The notes under the pieces: generated by a model
The model's database searches: none
What the model was told of the DNA's origin: nothing
The model's input: the letters and a program-made list of their open reading frames with translations, nothing else
Program-made: the position numbers and the translations under genes
Shown: positions 1 through 12,644 of the stretch, piece after piece
Position numbering within the stretch: position 1 is the stretch's first letter
Layout: each line of letters begins with the position of its first letter
Assembly (NCBI RefSeq): GCF_028583425.1
Contig: NC_072793.1
Span: forward strand, 173,453,681 to 173,517,680
DNA length: 64,000 nucleotides
Source of the DNA: Eublepharis macularius
Taxonomy: Eukaryota > Chordata > Lepidosauria > Squamata > Eublepharidae
Direction: 5' to 3'

Positions 1-597
1 CACTGGCTTGAGCCATGCATTTCCTCAGCATTGGCTTTGTTGCTCCCCCGCAAAAGGAGGCTTTTTTGTTCTGAGTGGTGTGCCTTTATCGGTCTAATCC
101 AGCAGGGCTCAAACACAGAAGAGAAATGCATTCGCTGGATGAAATGTAGCCCAAGAGGAGTCCTACCACATACACCAAAAGTTCCCACCAGACAAGGAAG
201 CAAATATCTGCTGACCTCTCTCTTTCTTATGGAATTAGGTTTGGGAACCAGAAGTCCTCCTTTGGGGGTAAGAAACAGACCAGTTATTTCTGGATTTTCC
301 TTTTCTAACAAATACTTAGGTTTTCAAACTGGGCTATCTCTTCATATTGGCTAAAGTGAGGAATGTAATATTTCTCATCTTCTGCAACACCTTCATAACG
401 GGAGGGTGGGAAGGGGCTGCTCTTGGGATGCAGACGTATCCATCAGCTGAACCTGCTGGCGGCCCAGAGCAGAGGAGACAGTAGCAAACTCTATGGTACT
501 ATAGCCCCCTGCACTCTCTCCCCTCCTCCAACCCTGCCCTCCATAGGCTCCACCCCAAAGCTCCAGGAATTCCCCAACCCCAAGTTGGCAACAACAG
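1..597. repeat. Intergenic module copy 1 (upstream of gene A)
   Basis: No gene seen. Positions 1-420 match 38248-38700 and 55234-55560 (for example the shared stretch beginning cactggcttgagcca), so this is one of three copies of the spacer that elsewhere sits between a minus-strand gene and a plus-strand gene. Positions 513-590 hold a piece of the GTTGCCAG-type MITE. The homology is seen by eye; percent identity was not computed. Confidence 0.7.
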
Positions 598-1362
598 GCT
601 TGCCAGATTCCGATTGAGAAATTCCTGGAGATTTTGAGGAAGAAGCCGGGGACTGGAGGGGTTTGAGGAGAGACCTGTCATGTCTGACTGTGCCCATTCA
701 TTCATGCCAATATTTCTGTTGTCAAGTATATGCTCTATCCCATGCCAGGATAATTCATGAGGTCCACTACCCCTCAGTCAGGCCAGTATTAAGCTGATGG
801 TCCTGAGTCATCTCAGTCTTGGAACTGATCTCATGTTGTAACCGATAAGTTCATTCCTTAGCTTTCGATAACCACTTTCGTTTCCTCCCACCTTCATAGA
901 CTAGTTGGCTGCTGGTGCAGCTGCAAACATTCCTTTCCACTGATATTGTTTAATCTGACCTTGAGTGTCTGAAGTCTTGCATTGCTTAGTGTCTTGTCTG
1001 TAGAGTGTGTGAACTTTGGAAATGTTTCCCAATATTGTCCTGCAACAGCCAGAAGCCTTATTCCTATCAATGAGGCTCCCCTGCCTTTTACTTCATGTAC
1101 TCCTATGGACCTGTGTATATGTACAAAATTGAATTCCTGAATAAATATCATTTAGCCAAGGATATGTGTCTTGCTGAAGTGATCCAGGGATCTATCAGCC
1201 ATAACCTGGCCTCCATAGTCTGACAAGACCTCAGCATGGTCTAATGCCATAGAGTCCACCCTCCAGAGCAGCCAGTTTCCCCACGGGAACTAATTGCTGA
1301 GGCCAGGAGATCAGTTGCAATGCCAGGAGTTTCCCATCTCCCGCCTGGAGACTGGCAAGCCT
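598..1362. mobile_element. GTTGCCAG-type MITE split by a solo LTR
   Basis: A short inverted-repeat element (ends gcTTGCCAG and CTGGCAAgc) of about 215 bp without the insert. The same element lies upstream of gene B (15691-15888), gene D (40514-40723) and gene E (58050-58266). Here it is interrupted at 676-1225 by a solo LTR. The intact copy at 40580-40620 gives the uninterrupted sequence. Confidence 0.65.
676..1225 (+). mobile_element. Solo LTR of an LTR retroelement (fossil)
   Basis: A 550-bp block starts TGTCA and ends TGACA, is flanked on both sides by the 5-bp duplication agacc (671-675 and 1226-1230), and carries an AATAAA signal at 1140-1145. These are the marks of a solo LTR of a gypsy- or retrovirus-type element. 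No internal part is present. Family is unresolved. It is younger than the MITE it entered. Confidence 0.7.
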
Positions 1363-1364
1363 AG

Positions 1365-1712
1365 AAGCTCTACAGGGCTCAAGCCAGTCCTTTTTTGTTA
1401 CCTGGAAGGGGCTTCCATGAACGGGTTAAATGGAACGAGCGTTTCAGTTCCTAGAGAGGCAGGAAGGGATGAGGCCACCTGATCTCTAAAAGAGACCACT
1501 TCCTGCTCTGTGGGAAGACTCGCCTTTCAGTTTCCTGCCCGGGAGTTGGGAGGAGGGTCGGATTCCCCCCTTTGAAATCGAGCATTCAGCTCCTCTTCCC
1601 CGCCCTGCCATTGACGGGGGATTCTGCCCTCCAGGAGTTCCGCGGAGTCGCCGGGCAGGAAGGCGCCGATCCAGGCAAGGGAAGGCGGGCGGCGGGCTGG
1701 GCCAGGCGGAGG
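1365..1712 (+). promoter_or_regulatory. Gene A promoter / 5' leader, GC-rich
   Basis: This block is shared with genes B (15895-16228), D (40737-41100) and E (58780-59009), and in reverse with gene C (37860-38010). Common words include ttcctagagaggca and acttcctgctct (an ETS-like GGAA core in reverse). It passes into a CpG-rich stretch that runs through the SCAN exon. Conservation across all five genes and its place just before the first ATG make it the likely promoter and leader. No TATA box is evident, so a CpG-island promoter is inferred. Confidence 0.55.
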
Positions 1713-2123
1713 ATGAGGGCAGAGGCGGGCCCGGCGGGCCTGGGAGCGGGGAAGGGCCCCGAGGCCGGGAGCAGGAGCGGAGCAGAGGAAGGCCCCGCGC
1801 AGAAGGGCCCGGGGGACGAGGAGGAGCGCCCTTGGGACGCGCAGCGCCGGCGCTTCAGGCAGCTCCGCTACCGGGAGGCCGAGGGGCCCCGGGGGGCCTG
1901 CAGCCGCCTCCATCAGCTCTGCCGCCAGTGGCTGGAGCCCGAGAGGCGCAGCAAGCGGGAGATGCTGGACCTGGTGCTCCTGGAGCAGCTCCTGGCCGTC
2001 CTGCCCCCGGAGATGGAGCGCTGGGTGCGGGGCTGCGGGCCCGAGAGCAGCGCCCAGGCGGTGGCCCTGGCCGAGGGCTTCCTCCTGAGCCAGGCAGAGG
2101 GCGAGGAGCAGGAGCAGCAGCAG
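1713..2123 (+). CDS. Gene A exon 1: SCAN domain
   Basis: First coding exon of a SCAN-KRAB-C2H2 zinc-finger protein (about 587 aa as encoded). The ATG at 1713 is the first in frame and matches the start in genes B and E. Residues 1-41 are a low-complexity Gly/Glu/Ala leader; residues 42-130 are a SCAN domain (key words [53 protein letters not shown]). SCAN is a helical dimerisation domain, so the protein should pair with itself or other SCAN proteins in the nucleus. The exon ends at a codon boundary before gtgagg. GC content is very high and the third positions are almost identical to genes B, D and E. Confidence 0.93.
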
Positions 2124-2272
2124 GTGAGGGGGCTTGGCCAGGGAGTGTGGCTGGGGCACGGAATAGGACCCTGGGCGACCACAGAATCCACATTAAGGAA
2201 CCCCCTCCCCAGCCTGTTCCCTCTTCCTTTTCTCATCCATTTCCCCTTTCTGGTGTCTCACTTCTGTTACAG

Positions 2273-2321
2273 GTGCAGGAAAAGATCGGGCAGGAGCATC
2301 ACCACAAAACACCTTTGCAGG
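2273..2321 (+). CDS. Gene A exon 2 (49 nt linker)
   Basis: Encodes [16 protein letters not shown] plus the first base of a split Gly codon. It follows ttctgttacag and precedes gtaaga. Copies in B, D and E are 49 nt and in C 46 nt, always with the same phases. It is a linker with no known domain. Confidence 0.85.
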
Positions 2322-3578
2322 GTAAGATCAAAAAGGTTGTCCCCCTTGAGGGTACATGGGCTGCTTTCGTGCCCCTTTAATTTTTGGTAGGAAAGATGCT
2401 CTGTTCCAGCTTTTCAGTTGAGAAGTTTCTGTTTTGAGAAGTGGATCGATTTAAAATCAGATCAAGATGAAGAAAATTGATAGGAATTAACCATGATAAT
2501 AATGTAAGTGGGACTCTATTAACTGTACAGGAAAAAAAAATTGATGTAAACATTTCCAGCCCACCTCCCTTCTGGCACTAGCCAGCAGGGGGGTGAGGGC
2601 AACGCTGCCTCCAAATTCAAATAATGATAATTAATGTCAAAAATTGAGGAGATACAGTAAGTTGAGCCAATAAGGAAAGGATCAACATTAAAGGCTTTAA
2701 GCAGCTCCTATCCTGCAGTCACCAAATCACAATTGCCCAATACTTGTCAAGAGCTTTTTCCTTACTCAGTTTACCACAGGGCAAGGAACACAAGCAGTTG
2801 ACAAACCTCGAAAGGCTGCTAGTGGAATAGGGCTATTGCTGGTTGTCAAAACCTTGCTCTTTCCTAATGGTAATGAAGGGGACCAAAAAGATTTGGTCAA
2901 AAAGTGGCCTTGGATCAACCTGTAAATACCTGTATTTGGCAGTGTGACATCACTGGGCTTATTCTGTATGAATATTCCATGACAGTTGTTGGTTTCCATG
3001 GTTGTTGTTATTATAGCTTCATTTATAATCTGCCTTTCTCACTGGGACTCAAGGCAAATTATAACTATGATAAAAAAACATTTCGATCAATTAGTAAGAG
3101 CATTACAAGATATGATCGCTGCAGTTGGACTGGGATTGTAGAGCAGGGGAAAATTCCAGAACAGCCATTGCAAGTACAATACAGATGATGTGTTGGTGGT
3201 ATCCTTCCTGTGACGCCTAGCTAGGATGACAAGAGGGTAACTGTTGGTACTTTGCCAATAGCAAGGGCTGACTTTCTCTGTTTGTGCCATTCTTGCCCAC
3301 ATGCCAAGAAATTCTGGGACAGGAGCTGTGGTGTTGTCGGGAGATTTAGAACTGCCTGTTCCTGGCATTTCAAAGGCCATTGTTTTAGATATGATGAGTG
3401 TAGCAAAATTGGGTTTGTCAAATGATTGGAAGCAAAAAATTATCGGAAACCAGGATGCAAAGATAGTTTTGACCATGAACCAAGAGAGGGAGAATCTTTT
3501 TTTCCCCACTCCAGGAACTGAAATACTAAAGACTTGTAAAGGACAGAATGCATTCCAGTTGTCTTTCAATTCTTCTAG
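2322..3578 (+). other. Gene A intron 2
   Basis: Intronic sequence closely matched by gene B intron 2 (16829-18079). Near 3020-3070 it holds an antisense scrap of an L2/CR1-type LINE 3' end (the reverse of a cgccttgagtctcagtgag-like tail). Nothing else is recognised. Confidence 0.6.
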
Positions 3579-3658
3579 GTGGTGCCTTGAAAGCAGCGAT
3601 ACCTTCTTTGGCATCAATTTGTAGCAAACAGAAAGCCGCTTCCATGCAGCAGGACTCG
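3579..3658 (+). CDS. Gene A exon 3 (80 nt)
   Basis: After ttcttctag; the first two bases finish a Gly codon, then 26 codons GALKAAIPSLASICSKQKAA followed by SMQQDS, ending at a codon boundary before gtatgt. All five genes have this exon at exactly 80 nt. Linker between SCAN and KRAB; no domain recognised. Confidence 0.85.
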
Positions 3659-3885
3659 GTATGTGTGGAACTGAGGATCCAGACCCTGGGCACCTTGCCC
3701 TACCCCTCCCTTGGCCAGAAAGAATCAATCAAAATCTCTCTTTTCTCCCTCCCTCCTTCTCTGGCTGCTATCTTTGCTGCTCATTAGATAGAAAATGAAA
3801 AGGTCTGATGGAAGTTTGAATCTTGAAAGCAAACATCTAATTTTGCCCTTAAAGTTTGCCCTTAGCAATTTTTTTCTCTTTTCAG

Positions 3886-4012
3886 GGTCTGGTGACCTTT
3901 GAGGAGGTCTCAGTTCATTTCACTGAGGAGGAGTGGGCCCTGCTGGATCCAGACCAAAGACGCCTTCACAAGGAAGTCATGGAGGAAAACTGGCAGAATG
4001 TGGCCTCTTTGG
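3886..4012 (+). CDS. Gene A exon 4: KRAB-A box
   Basis: A 127-nt exon, the classic size of a KRAB-A exon, between cttttcag and gtaagg. It reads [20 protein letters not shown] then [22 protein letters not shown]. The FEEV and EEW positions that matter for KRAB are kept, but the canonical MLE triad is MEE here, as in B, D and E. In known KRABs MLE contributes to TRIM28 binding, so repression may be weakened. No KRAB-B exon seen. One base over forms GAG with the finger exon. Confidence 0.92.
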
Positions 4013-4154
4013 GTAAGGCTGTCCTTTTTTTTGTTTCATAGATGCTTAAGTCAAAAATTGCTCCTTTTCAAAAGGCCCCTAGGAGGACTCTTCCAATAGA
4101 GATTCTCAGTAGGGGAGTGGAGCAGTCTACCCCCATATATGAGGGCACTGAGAA

Positions 4155-5673
4155 ACATGGCAATGCCCATCCAATGCCTTAATCCAACTGGTATTAGGAG
4201 CGGAGAAGGTGGCAATGCCCACCCACCGCCTTAACCCAGCTGGTATTAGGATCAGAGCAGGTGGCAATGCCCACCCCCCTTAAACCAGCTGGGATCAAGA
4301 GCGGAGCAGGTGGCAATGTCCACGACTGGCAATTCCCATCCCCCATCTTAACCCAGCTGGTATTAGGCGAGGAGCAGATAGCAATGCCCACCCCCCGCCT
4401 TAAACCAGCTGGTGTTAGGAGTAGAGCAAGTGGCAATGCCCACCCCTCACCATAATGCAGCTGGTATTAGGAGCAGAGCAGGTGGCAATACCCACCCCCT
4501 TCAGCCAGCTGAGATCAGGAATAGCAGATGGCAGTGCCCTCCCCACTTCACCCATCTGGTATTAAGAGTGGAGCAGGTGGCATTGCCCACTTATTGCCTT
4601 AACCCAACTGGTATTAGGATCAGAGAAGGTGGCAATGCCCACCCCCTTCAGTCAGCTGGAATCAGGAGCGGAGCAGGTGGCAGTGTCTTACCCAGCTGTT
4701 ATTAGGTGCAGAGGAGGTGGCAATGCCCATCCCTGACAATTCTCACCCCGCCGTAACCCAGCTAATATTAGGAGAGGAGCAGATGGGAATGTCCACCCCA
4801 GCCTTCACCCATCTAGTATTAGGAACAGAGTAAGTGGCAATGCCCACCCCTCACCTTGACACAGCTGGTGGTAGTGGAGCAGGTGGCAATGCCCACACCC
4901 CATCATAACACAGTTGGTATTAGTAGCAGAGGAAGTGGACATGCCCGTCCGCCTTCACCTTGCTGGGATCAGGAACAGAGCAGATGCAAAGCCCACTCCA
5001 TGTTTTCACCTGGCTGGGATCAGACGCAGAGCAGGTAGCAATCCTCTTCTTCCCTTCTCCCAGCCAGGATAAGGCGCAGAACAGGTGGCAATACCCACCC
5101 CCTTCAATCTACCGGAATAAGTCACTGAGCAGACAGCCATGCCCACCACTGTGTTAAGCCAGCTGGTATTAGGAGTGGAGCAAGTGGCAATGCTCACCCC
5201 CACCCCCGCGCCTTAACACAGCTGGTATTAGGTGAGGAGCAGATGACAATGCTCACTTCCACTTGTGGTAGCTGGGATCAGGAACAGAGCATGTAGCAAT
5301 GCCCCCCCCCCTTAACCAAGATGATATTAGGAGCAGAGCAGGTAGCAAAGCTCACTTTATACTCTGGTGCACCACCAGAGGGAGCTGCCACAGAGGGAAG
5401 TCCAGGCAAGGCCCCATGTCCCTCCAGAAAATGTGCTGTGGCAGGACGGCCAGGCCAGGATCGGTATGAGAACAGGTGGCAATACCAACCCCCCACTTTC
5501 ACCAGCTGGTATTAGGAGTGGAACAGGTGGCAATGCCCACCCCACCTTAACCAAGCTGGTATTAGGAATGGGGCAGGTGGCAGTGTCCGTCCCCTGTTCA
5601 GCCATCTGTGATCAGGAGTGGAGCAGGTGGCAATGCCTGCCCCGGTCTTCACCCAGCTGGTATTAGGAGCGGT
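4155..5673 (+). repeat. Helitron-borne minisatellite, block 1
   Basis: Tandem units of about 45-55 bp. The core is ggtggcaatgcccacccc followed by a variable pyrimidine tract and then ccagctggtattaggagc. Units differ in length and sequence. At 5347-5460 the array is broken by the non-repeat block ctttatactctggtgcacca onward, which recurs at 8085-8190 next to a Helitron-like 5' end and inverted at 22850. The array therefore seems to be the inside of a Helitron-like element expanded in gene A intron 4. Confidence 0.7.
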
Positions 5674-6884
5674 CCAAAATAAATTACAAACCTCAAAGGT
5701 TATATGTTAAATATATTTTGTAAATATTTATATTTTTAATTCTTACAAAAGTGCAAGTGCTCAAACATGATAAATATATTCTACAATAAATATATTACAA
5801 TAAATATACAGATGACAGCATTGCCTAGTGGTTATAGTTGAAAAAATCTCCAAGATTGGGCTACGAAAACCTGTATGATCTTGTTCTTTGTTCTGTTCCA
5901 AAGCTGTTAATATTTGTTAGAAGTCTCAGAACTGTTCATATCCGTATGGAATATCTTCACACCACAACATTGCCCAGTGGTTAAAGCTGAGACCATCCAA
6001 AAATGGGCTGAAAGAGCCTGATGGGTGTCGCCAGCCTGCTATCCCGTTTCGACAATGTCTATTTCAAAGGCTCAAATCAACATACACTGTAATCAAACCT
6101 ATGATTTTGCATTAAACATTACACTATTATAACCTCCTTTAATCAAACCATATGTATGTCTGTTACTTACAATCACTCCAACACCACCACACTCACTTCC
6201 TGGAAGATGAAAGAGCCGACAGACCATTGCCGTAGGGTTCTAATACTCATGATGTCATACAAATACATTTCTGCAGCCATAGATTACAGTTTTAAAGGTA
6301 CAGTGTTGTATTAAACGGATGTATAATTATATCACAAATAGCAAGAGAGTTCCATCTCATTATTTAGCCCATATGGAAACAGTGTTTTTAATTTGAATAT
6401 CCAATCTGACTCCCTTTGCAACAACTTTGTTGTGTTGTGAAAATATTCCATATGGATCTGAACAGTTCTGATACTTCTAACAAATATTAACAGGTTTGAA
6501 ACAGAACAAAGAACAAGATTATACAGGTTTTCATAGCCCAATCTTGGAGATTTTTCAGCTGTAACCACTAGGCAGTGCTGTCATCTGAGAATACTCCACA
6601 CACATATTTATAGTTTTCAAGCTCCACACAGTTATTAATAGCTTTGAAATAGAACAAGAACTAAGAATATACAAGTTATGACTCTGGCATTTGGAATTCA
6701 AAGTGGACTGGAAGGTTTGGACGCCTGATGAATATTTATGATTATTCATGAAGGTTTATTAGCTGAATATTTATTGTAGAATATTTATCACATTTGAGCA
6801 CTGGCACATTTGTAAGAATTAAAAATATAAAAATTTACAAAATATATTTAACATATAACCTTCAAGGTTTGTAATTTGTTTTGG
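5674..6884. mobile_element. Inverted-repeat Penelope-like fragment in the minisatellite
   Basis: The ends are long inverted repeats: 5674-5800 (ccaaaataaattacaaacct...) pairs with the reverse complement of 6770-6884. A second pair, 5812-5975 against 6424-6587, is also inverted, leaving a spacer near 5980-6420. On the minus strand 6332-6430 encodes words such as DWIFKLKTLFPYGLN, which resemble the C-terminal part of the GIY-YIG endonuclease ORF of Penelope-like retroelements. It looks like a fold-back pair of 3' parts of such an element, inactive. No clear target duplication is visible because the flanks are themselves repeats. Confidence 0.55.
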
Positions 6885-8035
6885 GGTGTTCTACACTGAG
6901 AGGACCCCTCTTATCTGGGTATTAGGAGCAGAGCAGGTAGCAATGCCCACCCACCGCCTTAATCCAGCTGATATTAGAAGCAGAGCAGGTGGCAATGCCC
7001 ACCCACTGTCAACCAGCTGGGATCAGGAGTGGAGCAGGTGACAATGCCCCGCCTTAGCCAGTGGGTATTAGAACCGGAGCAGTGGCAGTGCCCAACCCCA
7101 ACAATTCCCACAACCTGCCTTAACCCAGCTAATATTAGGAGCGGAGGAGGTGGCAATGCCTACCCCTGCTTTAATCCAGGTGGTATTAGGAGCGGAGCAT
7201 GTGGCAATGCTGGAAACACCCTGCTGGAAACAGGTGCCAAGCAGGCAGCAATGCCCATCCCCCTTCAACGTGCCAGAATCAGGAGCAGAGCAAGTGGCAA
7301 TACCCACACCCCCTTCACCCATCCGGTATTATGAGCAGAGTAGGTGGCAGTGCCCACACCCCACTATAACCCAGTTGGTATTAGTAGCAGAACAAGTGGA
7401 CATACCCGTCCTCCTTCACCTAGATGGGATTAGGAGCAGAGCAGATGCAATGCCCGCCTCCTTCACCATACTGGGATCAAGAGCGGAGCAGGTGGCAGCG
7501 CCTCCCCCATGTTTTCACCTGGCTAGGATCAGGTGCAGAGCAGGTGGCAATCCTCTTCTTCCCTTCTCCCAGCCAGGATAAGGCACAGAACAGGTGGCAA
7601 TACCCACCCCCTTCAATCTACTGGAATAAGTCACTAAGCAGACAGCCATGCCCACCACTGCGTTAAGCCAGCTGGTATTAGGAGTGGAGCAAGTGGCAAT
7701 GCTCAACTCCTCTTTTAACACGGCTGGTATTCGGAGCAGAGCAGATGGCAATGCTCACTCCCACTTCTGCCAGCTGGGATCAGGAATGGAGCAGGTAGCA
7801 ATGCCCACCCCCCACGTTAACCAAGATGGTATTAGGAGTACTGCAGGTAGCAAAGCCCACCCCCCACTTCATGTGGCCAAGATCACACGTGGACCAATGC
7901 CCACTCCCTCTTTCACTGGCCAGGATCAGTGATAGAGGAAGAGGGAATGCCTGCCTATCCACCCTCCCCTTTCTACAGCCCATTGTATTTTTTCCCACAA
8001 TGGGCTTTGTTGCTATTTACAAGAATAATTAGAGA
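6885..8035 (+). mobile_element. Helitron-like 3' part: minisatellite block 2 and terminal hairpin
   Basis: The array resumes at about 6917 with the same 50-bp units and ends in unique sequence with a perfect 9-bp hairpin, gcccattgt/acaatgggc (7978-8005), then CTAT at 8013-8016. Helitrons end with a hairpin shortly before CTRR; here the last base is off consensus. The same end, inverted, is at 22081-22120. Confidence 0.55.
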
Positions 8036-8426
8036 TCCTACTATATAACTGAGTAAGTGTGTTTCAGACAACTCGCTTTATACCCTGGTGCACCACCAGA
8101 GGGAGCTGCCACAGAGGGAAGTCCAGGCAAGGCCCCATGTCCCTCCAGAAAATGTGCTGTGGCAGGAAAGCCAGGCTGGGATCGGGATGGGAACAGGTGG
8201 CAATACCAGCCCCCCCCCCCCACTTTCACCAGCTGGTATTAGGAGCGGAACAGGTGGCAATGCCCACCCCACCTTAACCCAGTTAATTCTAGGAGCGGAG
8301 CAGGTGGCAATACCCAACCATGCCATAACAAAGCCAGTATTAGGAGCAGATCAGGTGGTAGAGCCCACCCCCAACCTTAACCCAGCTGGTATTTGGAGTG
8401 AGGCAGGTGGCAATGCCCATTCCCCA
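8036..8426 (+). mobile_element. Second Helitron-like copy, 5' end and short minisatellite
   Basis: Begins TCctactatataactgag after an A, as Helitron 5' ends do (5'-TC, inserted between A and T), about 20 bp after the previous copy's 3' end. It continues through tgtgtttcagac, the ctttataccctggtgcacca block and about five minisatellite units, and stops where gene A intron sequence shared with gene B (18908) resumes. It has no 3' hairpin, so it is 3'-truncated. Confidence 0.5.
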
Positions 8427-10461
<2,035 letters not shown>

Positions 10462-10675
10462 GTGTGGTAAGAACTTTGCTCAAAGTGCATACCTTACTGT
10501 TCATCAATGTATCCACAAAGGGAAGAAACCATATAAATGCCTGATGTGTGGAAAGACCTTCAACCAAAACACAGAGCTTAGCATCCATGAGACAATCCAC
10601 GAAGAAGAGAAATCATCTATATATTTGGAGGGTAGAAAGGACTTCATTAGGAAAGGAACTCTTTTTGTCCCTTAG
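10462..10675 (+). pseudogene. Frameshifted tail of gene A finger array
   Basis: After the premature stop, a shifted frame carries two more finger-like units ([36 protein letters not shown]) and a decayed third matching gene B fingers 10-12. It is not translated in the gene A frame and so is relic coding sequence or 3' UTR. Confidence 0.8.
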
Positions 10676-11086
10676 CATATCCACATAGGAGAAACCTGTG
10701 TTTCTCCTATGTTTCATGGGTATGGAAATTTCTGTTCTCACACTGATAAAGATGGCAACAGTTTGACAGTAGTAGCAAGTCTGCCAGCTAGAAGTGCTGG
10801 ATCTAAGAAAAGCACTTTTGCAGGCCTTGATACTCTGGCACATGACTGTCTTGCTTAGGCCAATGGCTAATTTTCCTCCCAGAGTCTTTTTCAAAAGAGG
10901 GAGTGAGGGCTGATATCAGAAGGGGATATCCACATTTTGGGTTGGTCAGATTTTATATTTCTTTATAATTTTATTCTTCCTTTTGTTTCCAGTTTGATTG
11001 ACTGCTGTGGTGGTGTAGCTATGCTCTGCATATTTAATTTATTTTGATCGATTTCCTTTGGCTTTCATTTGTTCGGCTTGGTTTTT
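10676..11086 (+). other. Gene A 3' flank
   Basis: Positions 10720-11086 match 23190-23555, which lies about 2 kb past gene B's finger exon. It is probably 3' UTR or flank copied with the gene. No clear poly(A) signal seen. Confidence 0.5.
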
Positions 11087-12000
11087 TTTTTAATTTTTAT
11101 TGGAATAGAAGTCATTAAAGTATACATTACAGTCAATTTCCTTTAATTTTTCCAATTCTAACCCCCTCCCTTCCCCCCCCTTTTGTTGACTTCCAACAGT
11201 TTTCCAACCCCTTATCCCTTTTCCCCTACTCATTTCAAACTTATCTATTAAACATAAACTTTCACTCTCTTCTAAGCTTATCTATTATGACAGTGCTTTC
11301 TCTGTTTTCCCACTTACTTTAACAACTAAATAATACATAACTAAATAATACATTCCTGGCATATATTTTTTTAGTAATAATCATTTAACTAGTTTTGGTA
11401 CTCCGTACTCTATCTTATAATCTCATCTTCAATATGGGACAAACAATTTATCCCTCATTCAACATAGCTTTAGGTACTTCTGTAGACAATGCATACATTC
11501 AATATAAGTCAATCAATTTAACTTATACTCTATATATTACTCTTTACTTCCTTCTACGTATCTTATCTTCCTGCTATTTTAATTATATAGATTAATTATC
11601 TAATTTCTCCATTATGCAACTGTCTACCAAAGATAGTCAACCAATTTGACCCATATATACATTCAGCATAAGTCAGTCAATTTAACTTATAATCTGTATA
11701 TTGCTATATATTTTTTCCACCTTACTTAAGTTCATTCATTATGATTATATGATTTCTCCATTATACAGTTATCTGTCAGAAATGAAATTAATTAGTTTCT
11801 TTCCTTATAATTCTTATAATAACACCTCCATTACTTAATACTATATATAATAGTCAAATAAAATAATTGCTTAGAAATTCTCATTTAACTCTCCGCCCCC
11901 CGGTAAAGTCACCTCCCTCTACTTTTATTGTATTTCAGTAATTTTCAAACTGCCACAGTTCTCCTCCCACCTCCCATTTTTTCACCAAGTATTGTTTCAT
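11087..12000 (-). mobile_element. L1 LINE, 5'-truncated, 3' UTR only
   Basis: Flanked by a 16-bp target duplication gttcggcttggttttt (11071-11086 and 12001-12016). A poly(T) start on the plus strand marks the element's poly(A) tail, so it lies on the minus strand. Words such as gttgacttccaacagttttc are the reverse of the L1 3' UTR at 53160-53200. Gene B's flank (23548-23570) has the uninterrupted site. Confidence 0.8.
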
Positions 12001-12535
12001 GTTCGGCTTGGTTTTTAACTGTTTAACTGTCTATTTTCCTTTGGTTTTATTGGATCCTTTGGTCCTATCACTTTGAGGTTCCTTTAAACTTTATTTCATT
12101 TGGTGGAGTGGCAGATCCTGACAAGTTTGAGCTGTTTTCTTTCTTTTCTGAAGATGCTGAAAACTTAGCTGAGTACGATAGGAGAAGTTGGGAATTATCT
12201 CCCTCTTTTGGGCTAGGCTCTAATTCTTTATTAGCTTTCTTAGCTGAAAAACTGAGGGTTTTTTTTTTGCCTTTAATATGACTAGAAAAAGTGGCTGCCT
12301 TTTTGAGCTGTCTAACTCTTTATATATGAAACAAAGCAGGCTGGAAAACATTTTAAATTTTGGTGCTCCAGGTGGCTGTATGTGTTAATGCAAATAGCCT
12401 TGAAGTTGATCATGTTTGTAATTTCCCTGCTGCTTCAACTGCTTTGTTTAGTAGAGGGTTTATCCCCAGCAGGGAAAAAGATAGGCTGACCAGAGTGATA
12501 TTTTAAAATTTCTTGCCTCGAAACCTTTTTGATAG

Positions 12536-12632
12536 TTGGATTTGAGTCCACTGGTACCTTAGAAGCCAACAAGATTTCCAGAGTGTCTGAAGAAGGGAGC
12601 TCTGACCTCCAAAAGCTTATACCCTGAAATCA
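12536..12632 (+). mobile_element. Penelope-like fragment with decayed hammerhead-like motif
   Basis: Pairs with 24092-24186. It includes ctgaagaagggagctctgac then an aaagcttatacc stretch, the layout CUGANGA, stem, GAAA of a hammerhead ribozyme, but here GAAA has become CAAA. The left half, antisense in type, abuts the motif, so the fragment is a rearranged inverted junction. Confidence 0.4.
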
Positions 12633-12644
12633 TAGGGCCGGATG

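Noticed and set aside
7150-7581. ORFs of 80-155 aa in the minisatellite arrays (also 22218-22685)
   Set aside because: Open only because the unit lacks stops in some frames. They encode repeated AEQVAMPTP-like text with no known domain.
4155-8426. CRISPR-like spaced repeats
   Set aside because: The repeats are a diverged minisatellite without uniform repeats or unique spacers, in a vertebrate genome and with Helitron-like ends.
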